In this document: positions 8,072 to 16,944 of the stretch, one piece after another
Layout: each line of letters begins with the position of its first letter
Position numbering within the stretch: the first letter of the stretch is position 1
Origin: Allobosea sp. CRIB-10
GTDB lineage: Bacteria; Pseudomonadota; Alphaproteobacteria; Rhizobiales; Beijerinckiaceae
DNA: 64,000 nt
Assembly: GCF_900112185.1 (NCBI RefSeq)
Contig: NZ_FOKP01000023.1
Span: 1-64,000 of the forward strand
Direction of reading: 5' to 3'
Notes under the pieces: generated by a model
The model's database searches: none
The model's input: only the letters and a program-made list of their open reading frames with translations
What the model was told of the DNA's origin: nothing
Made by a program: the position numbers and the translations under genes

Positions 8072-9048
8072 ACCCGGAGCCTCCGCGCCAGCAGCAGCAG
8101 GAAGAACGGCCCGCCGAACAGCGCCGTGATCAGCCCGAGCGGAACCTCCGCGGGTGGCAGGACGGCGCGGGCGATACCGTCGCAGGCGCAGACGATCGCG
8201 GCTCCGATCAGGGCGCTCGCGGGAAGCATCCCGGCATGGCGCGGCCCCGTCCACCAGCGCGCCAGATGCGGCGCGATCAGGCCGACGAAGGCGACGAGCC
8301 CGCCATAGGCGACGGCGGCGGCGACGATGCCGGCGCCGACCAGCACCGCGATCCGGACGAAGCGGGCGGGGTCGAGCCCGAAGGCGAAGGCCTGCTCCTC
8401 GCCGAGCCCGAGCAGGTCGAGCCCGCGCGCCAGCCGCAGGGACAGAGCAAGCGCCGCGACGACAAGGCCGGACAGCAGCGCGAGCCCGGCCATGTCCGGC
8501 GTCTGGATGCCGCCCAGCGTCCAGCTCAGCACGACCTGGAGGTTCACCGTGTCGTCGGAGAGGGCCAACATCAGGAAGGAGCGCAGGGCACCCAGCATCG
8601 CGGCGATCGCAACACCCGCAAGCAGCAGGCCAGCGGTATCGGGCCGCCCGTGCAGGCCGGCGATGGCGAGCACCAGCCAGGTCGCGCTCCAGGCGCCGAG
8701 AAAGGACAGGCCGGCGAGCGCCGGCCCCGCCGGCAGTCCGAGCGGCACCAGCAGCGCGATCGTCGCCCCGATCGCCGCCCCGCCGGACGAGCCGAGCAGA
8801 TAGGGTTCGGCCAGCGGATTGCGGAACACGCCCTGGAAGATCGCGCCGCCCAGGCCCAGCAGGGCGCCGACGAGGGCCGCCGCCAGAACGCGCGGCAGAC
8901 GCCAGACCATCAACAGCTGGCTTTGCAGCGAGGTATCGCCCGATAAGGCCGAAAAAAGCCTGCCGGGGCTGGCCCAGTCGTGCCCCGCCATGGCACCGAA
9001 GGCGAGCGCCGACGACAGGGCAAGAAGAAGGGGCAGTGCGCGCTTCAT
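8068..9048 (-). CDS. btuC: Vitamin B12 ABC transporter permease (BtuC-like)
   Basis: FecCD/BtuC-family inner-membrane permease of 326 residues with about ten hydrophobic segments. It begins with a membrane helix (MKRALPLLLALSSALAF). The family shows WRLPRVLAAALVGALLGLGGAIFQGVFRNPLAEPYLLG-type residues near 50-85, GGLVAFVGLIAPHLAR near residue 248 and PLGLITALFGGPFFL at the end. It overlaps the binding-protein gene by ATGA at its start and the ATPase gene by ATGA at its end, so the three are translationally coupled. Confidence 0.9.
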   Translation of the reverse strand: MKRALPLLLALSSALAFGAMAGHDWASPGRLFSALSGDTSLQSQLLMVWRLPRVLAAALVGALLGLGGAIFQGVFRNPLAEPYLLGSSGGAAIGATIALLVPLGLPAGPALAGLSFLGAWSATWLVLAIAGLHGRPDTAGLLLAGVAIAAMLGALRSFLMLALSDDTVNLQVVLSWTLGGIQTPDMAGLALLSGLVVAALALSLRLARGLDLLGLGEEQAFAFGLDPARFVRIAVLVGAGIVAAAVAYGGLVAFVGLIAPHLARWWTGPRHAGMLPASALIGAAIVCACDGIARAVLPPAEVPLGLITALFGGPFFLLLLARRLRV

Positions 9049-9932
9049 GGCTGCGGCGTCCGCCGCAGCAGCGCTGCGAGCTTCTCGATGCCGTCGACGG
9101 TGCGTGGGCCCGGGATGAGGAACTCGGCACGAGCGACCAGATGGGCATTGCCGCTGCGGACGGCGCGCAGCAACTGCCAGCCGGGCTGGGCGATCAGCGC
9201 CGCGAGCTCGTCCTTGCGGCCGGCGAAGAGCAGGATGTCGGGATCGGCCGCGATCACAGCCTCGGGCGAGACCTGCGCGACGATGGTGCGCTCCAGCGCA
9301 TGGCGCCCGCCGGCCTTGACCATGGCGTCGCCGGTATAGCTGTCGGCGCGTGCGACCAGCACCAGCCCGTTGCCGAGCCGGCCGGTGATCATGACCATGC
9401 GCGGGCGATTGGCTGGAGCGGCGGCCTCTACTGCTTGGAGCCGCGCTTCGAGCGCCGTCGCCACCGCGTCACCGCGCGCGGGCTCTCCGGTCGCCTGCCC
9501 GACCAGCCGCAGATTGGCCATCACCTCGGCGACGCTGCGGCTGAGCAGCACGATCACGGGGATGCCAAGCCGGGTCATCGGCTCGATCAAGAGATGCATC
9601 GCCTGGCGCGAGGGCGTCACGATCAGCAGCTCGGGCCGTTGCGCGACGATGGCGTCGACCGAGAAGCCGAGTCGCCCGCCGACCTGCGGCCGATCCAGAA
9701 CCTCCGGCGGATAGCGCGTATAGGCCTCGATGCCGACGACCCGCTCCGACAGCCCGAGCGCCGCGACGAGCTCGGTGTTCGAGGCGAAGATCGGCACGAT
9801 GCGCTGCGGCGGCCGCGCGATCTCCACCGTCCGCCCGACAGCGTCGGTCAGCCGGACAGGTTCGGCCGCGGCGACGCGCCAGGGCGATGCCAGCAGCGTC
9901 AGAGCCAGGCTGAGCAGGCGCAGACGCTTCAT
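9045..9932 (-). CDS. btuF: Periplasmic cobalamin-binding protein (BtuF-like)
   Basis: Periplasmic binding protein of the helical-backbone (TroA/BtuF) type, 295 residues. The start MKRLRLLSLALTLLASPWRVAAA is a Sec signal peptide. The mature part opens RLTDAVGRTVEIARPPQRIVP, the usual start of this family, with ASNTELVAALGLSERVVGI next and a C-terminal helix DGIEKLAALLR. An in-frame ATG 72 nt further upstream would add a basic extension before the signal peptide and was rejected. It lies 7 nt after the receptor gene. Confidence 0.87.
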   Translation of the reverse strand: MKRLRLLSLALTLLASPWRVAAAEPVRLTDAVGRTVEIARPPQRIVPIFASNTELVAALGLSERVVGIEAYTRYPPEVLDRPQVGGRLGFSVDAIVAQRPELLIVTPSRQAMHLLIEPMTRLGIPVIVLLSRSVAEVMANLRLVGQATGEPARGDAVATALEARLQAVEAAAPANRPRMVMITGRLGNGLVLVARADSYTGDAMVKAGGRHALERTIVAQVSPEAVIAADPDILLFAGRKDELAALIAQPGWQLLRAVRSGNAHLVARAEFLIPGPRTVDGIEKLAALLRRTPQP

Positions 9933-9939
9933 CAGCCCG

Positions 9940-12105
9940 TCAGAACTTCGCCTGCAGGCCGGCCTGGACCTCGAGCCCCGGCATCGACGTACCGTAGCCG
10001 CCATTGGCGAAGCGGGAGTCGAGCTTGTACGGCTTCTTGTCGATGCCGATGAAGATCGGGTGCTCGTTCTTGTTGAACAGGTTGTTGACCAGCGCGAACA
10101 ACTTCACGCCCTTGTTGATCTCGACTTCGCCACGCACGTTCCAGACCCAGAACGGGTTCTTGCGGTGGATCCAGTCGCGATTGGGCTCCGCGAAGGGGAT
10201 CAGGAGGTTCTCCTCGGTGTTGTACCACATCGGCCCGTAGAGCACGCCTGAGACCTGCACCGACCACGGATAGCGCACGCCGCCCTGGCCGAAGCGTGTG
10301 CCGATCGCCGCCTGGTACTGATACATGCGCTCGGGCTTGCGGCTGTTGGCCGTCGCCGCCACGCCCTTGTCCTCCATGTCGAAGTTCCAGGCGCCATTCC
10401 CGAACACCGACCAGCGCCACGGCGTGTCATTGTAACCGGCGAGCGTCAGGATGTCGCCATCGAGCTGCAGCTCGACGCCCCGCACGACGATGTCAGCGGA
10501 ATTGTTGGCGTAGTCGGAGGTGTTGGCCACGCCTGTGCGGGCGCGGGTGATGATGCGGTCGGAGATCACGTTCTGGAAGATCGCGAAATCCGCGCGCCAG
10601 CCCTCACCGGCATAGGCGGCGCCGGCCTCGACCTGCTCGCTGGTTTCCGGCTTCAGCGAGGGATTGCCGAAGATGCGCCCGCCGCCAAGCGTGTTGAAGT
10701 CCGCGGCGAGCTCGCTCGCCGTGGGCGCGCGGAAACCCGTGGCATAGCCGACGCGGAAGGTCAGACGGTCGGTCGCCTTGAAGGTCGCGCCAGTCGAGTA
10801 GGTCGTGGCCTGATAGTCGACCTCGCGCGGGCGTTGGCCGGCGAGATTCGGCGTATACTCGAAGCTGGTGGTGCCGAAAGTGCGGCGCACGCCGGCGCGC
10901 AGTGTGAGACGATCGTCGAAGAGCTTCTGGGAATCCTCGACATAGAGCGCGTTGACCGTCTCGGACTGGTTGTTGTCCTGCGGCGAGACTTGCGCCAGCG
11001 GATTGCCGGGAACGCCGATGCGGTCGCGGGTCGAGCGCAGCGTGCTGCGCTCCCAGTCCCAGCCGACGAGCAGGTCGTTGCCGGCCCAGAGCGTCATGCT
11101 CGGCTGAAAGCGCGTGCCGACGATGTTCAGCTCACGTCGGTTATAATCGGCCGCAGTACCGAGTGCCGGCAGGCCGCTGCCGCCGCGGATGACCGGTGAG
11201 GCCCAGCGGAAATTATCCACGTCCTGCACCGCATAGCCCTGCAGCATCCAGCGATACTGGCCGCCGGGGAGCTGACCGCGATAGGTCACGTCGAAGGAGT
11301 TGTTGTAGCGGTCTTCCTGGCTGAGCGTGTTGGCGCCGGAGCCACGGAAGCCGACATCGTAGATCCCGTCGGTCCGCAAGGTGGCCTCGACGCGATGATC
11401 GGGATTGATCTGGAGCCCGAGTGCGCCGGCCGCGCCGAAGCGCTTCCAGCCGGTATTGGCCATGGTCGTACCGCCGCGCCCGGAATGGTAGTCGTCGCGG
11501 GTGCCGCCGGAGATGCCGGCGTAGTAGTCGATGCTGTCATAGAGCCCGCCGGTCTGGGCCTTGCCCTGCAGCAGCCCCCAGGAACCGCCGGCGCCCTCGA
11601 TCATCGTGCCCGGCGCGGTGCGGCCGGTCTTCAGGATGATGTTGATGACGCCGCCGATGTTCTGGCTGCCATAGACCACCGAGGACGGGCCGCGGATGAT
11701 CTCGATGCGCTCGACATCGGCCGTCGACAGCTTCGACAGGTTGGCCGTGCCGGCGCGCCGGCCGTTCATCAGCACCAGCACCTGGCTGCGGAAATCCTTG
11801 CCTTGGCCATCAGTGGCGCCGCCGCGGATGTTGATCGAGGTCTGCCCGGGCGTCCACTGGCTAAAAAAGCCGACAGCGTTCTCGGCGAGCAGGTCGGTGA
11901 GCGACTGCGCATGCGTGCGCTCGATCTGCGAGGCGTCGATGACCTGGACGGTGCCCGGAATGCTGCTGCGTGGCTCCGGACGCCCGGTTGCCGTTACGAC
12001 GAGCTCATCGAGCTTGATCTCGGTCTGAGCGAAGGCAGGCGCGGCGAGAAGCGTCGAAGCCAGGGCGGTGGCTGCGAGCAGGGAACGGCGGATGACAGCG
12101 GTCAT
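9940..12105 (-). CDS. btuB: TonB-dependent outer-membrane receptor (BtuB-like)
   Basis: Outer-membrane barrel receptor of 721 residues for energy-dependent uptake. Signal peptide LLAATALASTLLAAPAFA, then a TonB box-like segment IKLDELVVTATGR. The plug domain has SLTDLLAENAVGFF and VERIEIIRGPSSVVYGSQNIGGVINII. The barrel includes GYATGFRAPTASEL and NPSLKPETSEQVEAG, and the protein ends in the terminal Phe (LEVQAGLQAKF) needed for assembly. The start ATG overlaps the stop of the upstream methyltransferase (ATGA). The cobalamin riboswitch at the head of the operon supports B12 or another corrinoid as the ligand. Confidence 0.88.
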   Translation of the reverse strand: MTAVIRRSLLAATALASTLLAAPAFAQTEIKLDELVVTATGRPEPRSSIPGTVQVIDASQIERTHAQSLTDLLAENAVGFFSQWTPGQTSINIRGGATDGQGKDFRSQVLVLMNGRRAGTANLSKLSTADVERIEIIRGPSSVVYGSQNIGGVINIILKTGRTAPGTMIEGAGGSWGLLQGKAQTGGLYDSIDYYAGISGGTRDDYHSGRGGTTMANTGWKRFGAAGALGLQINPDHRVEATLRTDGIYDVGFRGSGANTLSQEDRYNNSFDVTYRGQLPGGQYRWMLQGYAVQDVDNFRWASPVIRGGSGLPALGTAADYNRRELNIVGTRFQPSMTLWAGNDLLVGWDWERSTLRSTRDRIGVPGNPLAQVSPQDNNQSETVNALYVEDSQKLFDDRLTLRAGVRRTFGTTSFEYTPNLAGQRPREVDYQATTYSTGATFKATDRLTFRVGYATGFRAPTASELAADFNTLGGGRIFGNPSLKPETSEQVEAGAAYAGEGWRADFAIFQNVISDRIITRARTGVANTSDYANNSADIVVRGVELQLDGDILTLAGYNDTPWRWSVFGNGAWNFDMEDKGVAATANSRKPERMYQYQAAIGTRFGQGGVRYPWSVQVSGVLYGPMWYNTEENLLIPFAEPNRDWIHRKNPFWVWNVRGEVEINKGVKLFALVNNLFNKNEHPIFIGIDKKPYKLDSRFANGGYGTSMPGLEVQAGLQAKF

Positions 12106-12860
12106 GACAGGGTCCAGACGAGGATGGCCGAGCGGCGATGGCAGGAGAGACGCAGGCCGCCATCGGTCGGCACCGCCTGTTTGCTGAGATGGTCGAGCAA
12201 TTCGCGCCGGCGCGGATCGCCCGGCGCCCAGCCGAGCCGGTCGGCCTGAAAGCTGGCGAAGGCCGGCAGATCGGGCAGCACGAGCGAGAAGGTCCAGTCG
12301 ATCGCATCCATCCGGCCGGGCAGATCGCGCCCGAGCCTGGGCAGGACGAGGTCGATGCCGGGTGTCTCGTCCTCGCCATGCCATTCGCGCGGCAGGCAGG
12401 CGGCGAGGATCAACCCTTTCGGGGCCTTCTGCGCCGGCACGGCCCAGATGACCTGGCGCCGCGCCCATTGCCGGCAGCGCGCCAGGAAGGCGAGCGGATC
12501 AAGAAAATAGCCGGGCATGGTCGCCGCCAGCACCGTGTCGGCAGGCTCGCAGACGACGCGCTCGTCATCCCAGCCCAAGGGAATGACCAGCGGTCGCTCC
12601 GGCCTGAGCGCGAGGCGCGCCTGCATCACCGGCGAGGGCTCGATCGTCGTCCAGCGGCTGGCCGAGCCGAGCAGGGCTGCGCCGAGCTGGCCACCCCCGG
12701 CCCCGATATCGACGAGGTCTCCGATCTCCGAGCTCAGGCTGCGGATGAGCGGCGCCACGCGCGCCACATAATCGGAACTGTCGATCGCGCTGGCATAGAG
12801 CGCGAGGGGATCGAGCGAGCTGGAATTCGGCTCGGCGGGGCAGGAAAGAGCAGCGGTCAT
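12102..12860 (-). CDS. Class I SAM-dependent methyltransferase, first gene of the B12 uptake operon
   Basis: 252-residue Rossmann-type methyltransferase. The SAM-binding motif I is LVDIGAGGGQLGAALL and the acidic end of strand 2 is TTIEPSP. The C-terminal half (VLPDLPAFASFQADRLGW, AVPTDGGLRLSCHR) is not one I can place in a characterised family. It is the first gene after the cobalamin riboswitch and overlaps btuB by ATGA, so its supply is tied to B12 need. It could modify an imported corrinoid or an intermediate, but nothing in the sequence shows the substrate. Confidence 0.75.
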   Translation of the reverse strand: MTAALSCPAEPNSSSLDPLALYASAIDSSDYVARVAPLIRSLSSEIGDLVDIGAGGGQLGAALLGSASRWTTIEPSPVMQARLALRPERPLVIPLGWDDERVVCEPADTVLAATMPGYFLDPLAFLARCRQWARRQVIWAVPAQKAPKGLILAACLPREWHGEDETPGIDLVLPRLGRDLPGRMDAIDWTFSLVLPDLPAFASFQADRLGWAPGDPRRRELLDHLSKQAVPTDGGLRLSCHRRSAILVWTLS

Positions 12861-13059
12861 GCCGAGCCTATGAAAGAAATGTTATATCATTGCAAGACAC
12901 GCTATCGCTGATAGACGGCGCCAGCCCTGCGCGGCGGCAGCCCTGTTCTGGATGCATGGCCATCGTCGTCAGCCCCTCGCTGTGCGGAACAGGGCTGCTT
13001 GGGAGCGCGGCAGTCGTGGCGGCGGGAGCGGCCAGATCTGCCAGCGATCCGCCGGACAC

Positions 13060-13260
13060 CCCGCCCGCGCGACATCAATACGCGTCGGGGCAGGTCTCCT
13101 GGCTCACGGATCAGCGCCTCCGACCGTCTTCCCAGCGCGCCAGCGCCAGTGACGTTGTGGTCGAAAACTCACCGCTTACAGTTGCGGGGGCAGCTCCGGA
13201 TTGGGCGCGAACGCCGCACCGGATTCCCTCTTAGCTTCGGATCGCTCCGAAGACCTCGAC
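13060..13260 (-). promoter_or_regulatory. Cobalamin (AdoCbl) riboswitch
   Basis: Read leftward, the RNA contains the core marks of the cobalamin aptamer in order: GAAGCTAAGAGGGAATCCGG near 13248-13219, then GCCCCCGCAACTGTAAGCGG near 13190-13172, and the B12 box AGCCAGGAGACCTGCC at 13104-13089. The B12 box is an exact consensus match. It lies about 230 nt before the methyltransferase-btuBFCD operon and should reduce its expression when coenzyme B12 is plentiful. Ends are approximate because P1 was not folded. Confidence 0.95.
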
Positions 13261-13447
13261 GGGCGTCAACCTATATGGCGGGATTGTGGCGTCAAGCGGC
13301 GAGGCATCGGCCCTCGAACGGGCTGTGGACGGCGGCCGCTGCGCCGTTTGGACAGCGGCGAGGCTTGCCCCTTAAAGTGAACGACACCTGCAACCGCATC
13401 AGGCTCCCAGCCGCCGTGCACCCGCGCGATAACGCTGCAGGAACGGA

Positions 13448-13697
13448 ATGGCGGAACCCCGCCTCGGTGGGATCGGCGACGAGTTGGATCGAAGTCACCA
13501 TCATCTGCGGGGCGCGGCCGGCGAGGCCGAGGCGCGCGCCCGGGCGATCGCCGTCGAGCAGGGCATCGAGATGCCGGCCGAGGCGATCGACCCCTTCGTC
13601 CTCGGCGACATCGTCGGCCGCGTCGTCGCTGCCGACCGCGCAGGAGATGGCGGCCCTGCGAGCTTTGCCGGAGATCGCCGCCCTCCTCAACGGCTAG
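13448..13697 (+). pseudogene. Remnant of a RuBisCO-like protein gene
   Basis: In one frame the bases encode HHLRGAAGEAEARARAIAV, EQGIEMPAEAIDPFVLGD and IVGRVV, which closely follow the N-terminal domain start of RuBisCO-like proteins (the EQ-x-x-EMP and EIVGRV blocks). After about 60 codons the likeness stops. A different frame then encodes the short tail QEMAALRALPEIAALLNG with a TAG stop at 13695, as if most of the gene was deleted and the ends joined out of frame. No full-length gene exists here. RuBisCO-like proteins occur in sugar-acid pathways such as apiose and isoapionate use, which would fit the neighbouring sugar genes. This identification is from remembered family patterns. Confidence 0.45.
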
Positions 13698-13780
13698 ATG
13701 CAGCCGGCACAATCCAGCGCCGGCACGGCGACACGCGTCCTCCGCCCTCACCCATGTCGTCGCCGGCGATGTGACCACGA

Positions 13781-14542
13781 TCACACCCAGCCGCCGTCGA
13801 CGACATAATGCTGGTTGGTGCAGGCGCCCGCTTCTTCCGAAGCGAAGAACAGCGTCGCGCGCGCAATGTCCTCCGGCACCAGCCGGCGCTTCAGGCACTG
13901 GCGCCGCATCAGCTCGGCCTCGCTCTCCGGCGTCAGCCACAGGTCGATCTGGCGCTGCGTCATGATCCAGCCCGGCGCGATCGCGTTGACGCGGATATTG
14001 TGCTCGCCGAAATCGCGCGCCAGCGAGCGCGTCAGCCCGAGCACGGCCGATTTCGCCGCCGTATAGGCCGGCATGCCGCCCTGGCCGATCATCCAGGAGG
14101 TCGAGCCGAAATTGACGATCGCGCCACCCTTCCGCGCGATCATGTCGGGCAGCACCGCCTGCGCCGCAAAGAACTGGTGCTTCAGGTTCACCGCCATGCG
14201 CTGGTCCCAGTATTCCGGGGTGACCTGGAGAGCATCATGGCGCTCGTCATGGGCGGCGTTGTTGATGAGGATGTCGACCGGGCCGAGCGCGTCGCGGATC
14301 GCGGCGATCGCCCAGCGCAGCGCGGCGATATCGGTCAGATCGGCGTGCTCGAAATGCACGTTTCCCCCGCCTGCTGAGAGTTCCGCTGCAATCGCGAGGG
14401 ACTCGGCCTGCCTCAGATCGATGAAGCCGACCTTCGCACCCTGCCGGACGAAGGCACGCACGATCGCCTCGCCGATGCCCGAGCCGCCGCCCGTGACCAG
14501 CACCACCTTGCCCGCGAGATCGGGATAAATCGCACCCGCCAA
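13781..14542 (-). CDS. SDR-family NAD(P)-dependent dehydrogenase
   Basis: 253-residue short-chain dehydrogenase. Cofactor site LVTGGGSGIGEAIV (TGxxxGIG), NNAA-type motif INNAAHD, catalytic Ser in NFGSTSW, and the Tyr-x-x-x-Lys pair in AYTAAKSAV, ending with the family tail NQHYVVDGGWV. I use a TTG start preceded by GGGAGG at a good distance; upstream ATG codons lie beyond it in the palindromic intergenic region. It is divergent from the sugar ABC operon and shares its 144-nt control region, so it probably oxidises a sugar or sugar acid brought in by that operon. Confidence 0.82.
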   Translation of the reverse strand: MAGAIYPDLAGKVVLVTGGGSGIGEAIVRAFVRQGAKVGFIDLRQAESLAIAAELSAGGGNVHFEHADLTDIAALRWAIAAIRDALGPVDILINNAAHDERHDALQVTPEYWDQRMAVNLKHQFFAAQAVLPDMIARKGGAIVNFGSTSWMIGQGGMPAYTAAKSAVLGLTRSLARDFGEHNIRVNAIAPGWIMTQRQIDLWLTPESEAELMRRQCLKRRLVPEDIARATLFFASEEAGACTNQHYVVDGGWV

Positions 14543-14598
14543 AACCGCCTCCCTCGTCAGCGCCGCGCATGGGCCGCAGCGTCCGAACACGATTAGCA

Positions 14599-14630
14599 TC
14601 AGAATTTGAGTTGCGCACCTCAAATTCTGA
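14599..14630. promoter_or_regulatory. 32-bp near-perfect palindrome, candidate operator
   Basis: Arms TCAGAATTTGAG and CTCAAATTCTGA (12 bp, perfect) around the core TTGCGCAC, whose TGCGCA is itself symmetrical; only one base pair in the whole 32 bp breaks the symmetry. It sits midway between the divergent SDR and sugar-binding-protein genes, in an AT-rich patch. A LacI-family regulator is encoded at 19691-20743 in the same cluster and is the obvious candidate binder. It could instead form an RNA hairpin, but no T-run follows. Confidence 0.55.
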
Positions 14631-14686
14631 GGTTAGCGTTCCCACCCATCAACGGCCCGCCAGCGGCCGAACCCCGGGAGGAACTC

Positions 14687-15946
14687 ATGGCTCGTTTCAA
14701 AGGCCTGCTCGTCGGCATCGCCGCCTTCGCGTTCAGCGCGGGCTCGGCCCTCGCCCAGACCACGGTCAAATGGCTGCACATCGAGGCCAATCCCGTCGTG
14801 GTGAAGCTCTGGGAAGAGGTGGCGCGCGATTTCGAGGCGAAGAACCCCGGCGTGAAGGTCGAGATGCAATATCTCGAAAACGAGGCCTACAAGGCCAAGG
14901 CGCCGACGCTGCTGCAGTCCAGGGACCGGCCGCACATCATCTACAGCTGGGCTGGCGGCGTGCTGAAGTCACAGGTCGAGGCCGGCGTCCTCGAAGACAT
15001 CGCACCGGCCATGCAGGGCTACAAGGACAACCTGTCTCAGAGCGCGGTCGACGCCTTCACGATCGACGGCAAGATCTACGGCGTGCCCTATGGCGTCTCG
15101 CAGGTCGGCTTCATGGCCAACAAGGACCTGCTGGCCAAGGCCGGCGTCGATGCCGGCAAGATCGCGAGCTATGACGATTTCCTCGACGCGGTGAGGAAGC
15201 TCAAGGCCGCCGGCGTCACGCCGCTCGCGGTCGGCGGCGCCGACAAATGGCCGGTCCACTTCTACTGGACGCATCTGGCCGTGCGCCTCGGCGGCAAGGC
15301 GGCGATGCAGGCGGCGCTGAAGGGGCAGGACGGCGGCTTCGAAGGCGAAACCTTCCAGAAATCGGGCGAGCTCTTCAAGCAGCTCGTCGATCTCCAGCCT
15401 TTCCAGAACGGTTTCCTCGGCTTCAAGAGCCAGCAGGCCATCGGCCATTTCGGCGATGGCAAGGCGGCGATGCTCCTCGCCATCTCCAGCTTCTACCACA
15501 CCCAGAAGGTCTTCGCCGTCGACAAGACCGGCGTCCCCGACGACAAGCTCGCCTGGATCAACTTCCCGACCGTTCCCGGCGGCAAGGGACAGCCGAGCGA
15601 CACGCTGGGCGGCATCAATGGCTGGCTCGTCACCAAGGGCGCGCCGAAGGAGGCGGTCGCCTTCCTGAAGCACTTCGTCAGCGCCGAGCCGCAGAAGCGC
15701 CTCGCCGCCGGCAACTTCATCGTGCCGGTCTACAAGGGCGCCGAAGCCGGTCTCGGGAGCGCCTTCATGCGCAATATCGCCCAGAACATCGCCAACTCGA
15801 CCTATCACCAGAACTTCTACGACCAGGATCTCGGCCCCTCCGTCGGCCGCGTCGTCAACGACGCGACCACCGAGATCGCCGCCGGCACGATGACGCCGAA
15901 ACAGGCGGCCAAGGCGATCCAGGACGCCTTCCGCCAGGGCAACTGA
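14687..15946 (+). CDS. Sugar ABC transporter substrate-binding protein (family 1)
   Basis: Periplasmic binding protein of the maltose/UgpB-like family, 419 residues. Signal peptide MARFKGLLVGIAAFAFSAGSALA. The mature part begins TTVKWLHIEANP and carries the family marks FEAKNPGVKVEMQY, YGVPYGVSQVGFMANKDLL and GGINGWLVTKGAPKEAVAFLKHF. A strong GGGAGGA ribosome site precedes the ATG. First gene of a rightward operon with two permeases, a Gfo/Idh enzyme and a ThuA protein. The ligand is not evident; a sugar or polyol is expected from the family. Confidence 0.88.
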   Translation: MARFKGLLVGIAAFAFSAGSALAQTTVKWLHIEANPVVVKLWEEVARDFEAKNPGVKVEMQYLENEAYKAKAPTLLQSRDRPHIIYSWAGGVLKSQVEAGVLEDIAPAMQGYKDNLSQSAVDAFTIDGKIYGVPYGVSQVGFMANKDLLAKAGVDAGKIASYDDFLDAVRKLKAAGVTPLAVGGADKWPVHFYWTHLAVRLGGKAAMQAALKGQDGGFEGETFQKSGELFKQLVDLQPFQNGFLGFKSQQAIGHFGDGKAAMLLAISSFYHTQKVFAVDKTGVPDDKLAWINFPTVPGGKGQPSDTLGGINGWLVTKGAPKEAVAFLKHFVSAEPQKRLAAGNFIVPVYKGAEAGLGSAFMRNIAQNIANSTYHQNFYDQDLGPSVGRVVNDATTEIAAGTMTPKQAAKAIQDAFRQGN

Positions 15947-16053
15947 CGACCAGCCGGTCGGGGGACATCGCTCGTCCCCCATCGATCGAAGCGCCAGGCG
16001 GCGGGCCATCCCGCCGGCCGACCTCCCCTGCCCGCCCACATCGCGAGGTGATC

Positions 16054-16944
16054 ATGGCAGCGCTCGCCGGACGCAGAGTCGCCGATGTCGGCAAGCTCTC
16101 GACCATCCTGCTGTTCCTGCCGCCGGCGCTGCTGCTGTTCACGCTGTTCGTGGTGCTGCCGGTCGGCGAGGCCGCCTGGTATTCGGGCTTCAACTGGAAC
16201 GGCTTCGGCAAGCCTACCAACTGGATCGGCCTCGACAACTACCGCTTCGTCTTCGACAACCGCGCCTTCGGCACCGCCTTCAAGAACAACCTCTTGATCA
16301 TCGCGGTCTCGCTGGTGATCCAGCTGCCGCTGGCGCTCTCGCTCGCGATCATCCTCGCCGACCGCTTCCGCGGCTCGGTGGCGCTGCGAATGGTGTTCTT
16401 TCTGCCCTATATCCTGGCGGAGATCGCGACCGGCCTGATCTTCAGCTTCGTCTATGACGGCGACTACGGCTTGCTGGCGGCGATCTACAAGGGCTTCGGG
16501 GCAGAAGCGCCGCATCTGCTGGCCAGTCCGCAGACGGCCTTCGCCGCCATCCTCGTCGTGGTCGTGTGGAAGTATTTCGGCTTCCACATGATGCTGTTCA
16601 TCGCAGCATTGCAGACCATCGACCGCTCCATGCTGGAGGCGGCGCGGACCGACGGCGCCAGCCGCTGGCAGAGCCTGCGCTATGTCGTCATACCCGCCTT
16701 GGCGCCGACCATCCGCCTCTCGGTCTTCTTCGCCATCGTCGGCTCGCTGCAGCTCTTCGACCTGGTGATGCCGCTGACCCGCGGCGGCCCCTCGGACTCC
16801 TCCCACACCATGGTGAGCTTTCTCTACACCTTCGGGATCACCCGCATGCGCGTCGGCTTCGGCAGCGCCGTCGGCGTGATCCTGTTCCTGATCTGCGTGG
16901 TGTTCGCCTTCACCTACAAGCGCTGGATCATGCGCGATGAGTGA
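16054..16944 (+). CDS. Sugar ABC transporter permease (MalF type)
   Basis: 296-residue inner-membrane permease with about six helices. It starts with a cytoplasmic tail and the helix LSTILLFLPPALLLFTLFVVLP. The EAA loop is MLEAARTDGASRWQSLRYVVIPALAP, the contact with the ATPase, followed by a helix and PLTRGGPSDSSHT, typical of MalF/UgpA-like subunits. It follows the binding protein by about 107 nt and overlaps the second permease by 8 nt. Confidence 0.88.
   Translation: MAALAGRRVADVGKLSTILLFLPPALLLFTLFVVLPVGEAAWYSGFNWNGFGKPTNWIGLDNYRFVFDNRAFGTAFKNNLLIIAVSLVIQLPLALSLAIILADRFRGSVALRMVFFLPYILAEIATGLIFSFVYDGDYGLLAAIYKGFGAEAPHLLASPQTAFAAILVVVVWKYFGFHMMLFIAALQTIDRSMLEAARTDGASRWQSLRYVVIPALAPTIRLSVFFAIVGSLQLFDLVMPLTRGGPSDSSHTMVSFLYTFGITRMRVGFGSAVGVILFLICVVFAFTYKRWIMRDE

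Noticed and set aside
7328..9148. A 606-codon open frame running leftward across the BtuD and BtuC genes
   Set aside because: Only its last 247 codons (from the ATG at 8071) make a protein, the ATPase; the rest is Arg/Ala-rich shadow of the permease in another frame.
8154..10052. A 632-codon rightward frame opposite BtuC/BtuF
   Set aside because: Arginine-rich antisense of two well-supported genes; no recognisable motif.
13261..13447. A second riboswitch upstream of the cobalamin element
   Set aside because: Some short complementary segments exist, but no conserved core of any riboswitch class I know could be found on either strand.
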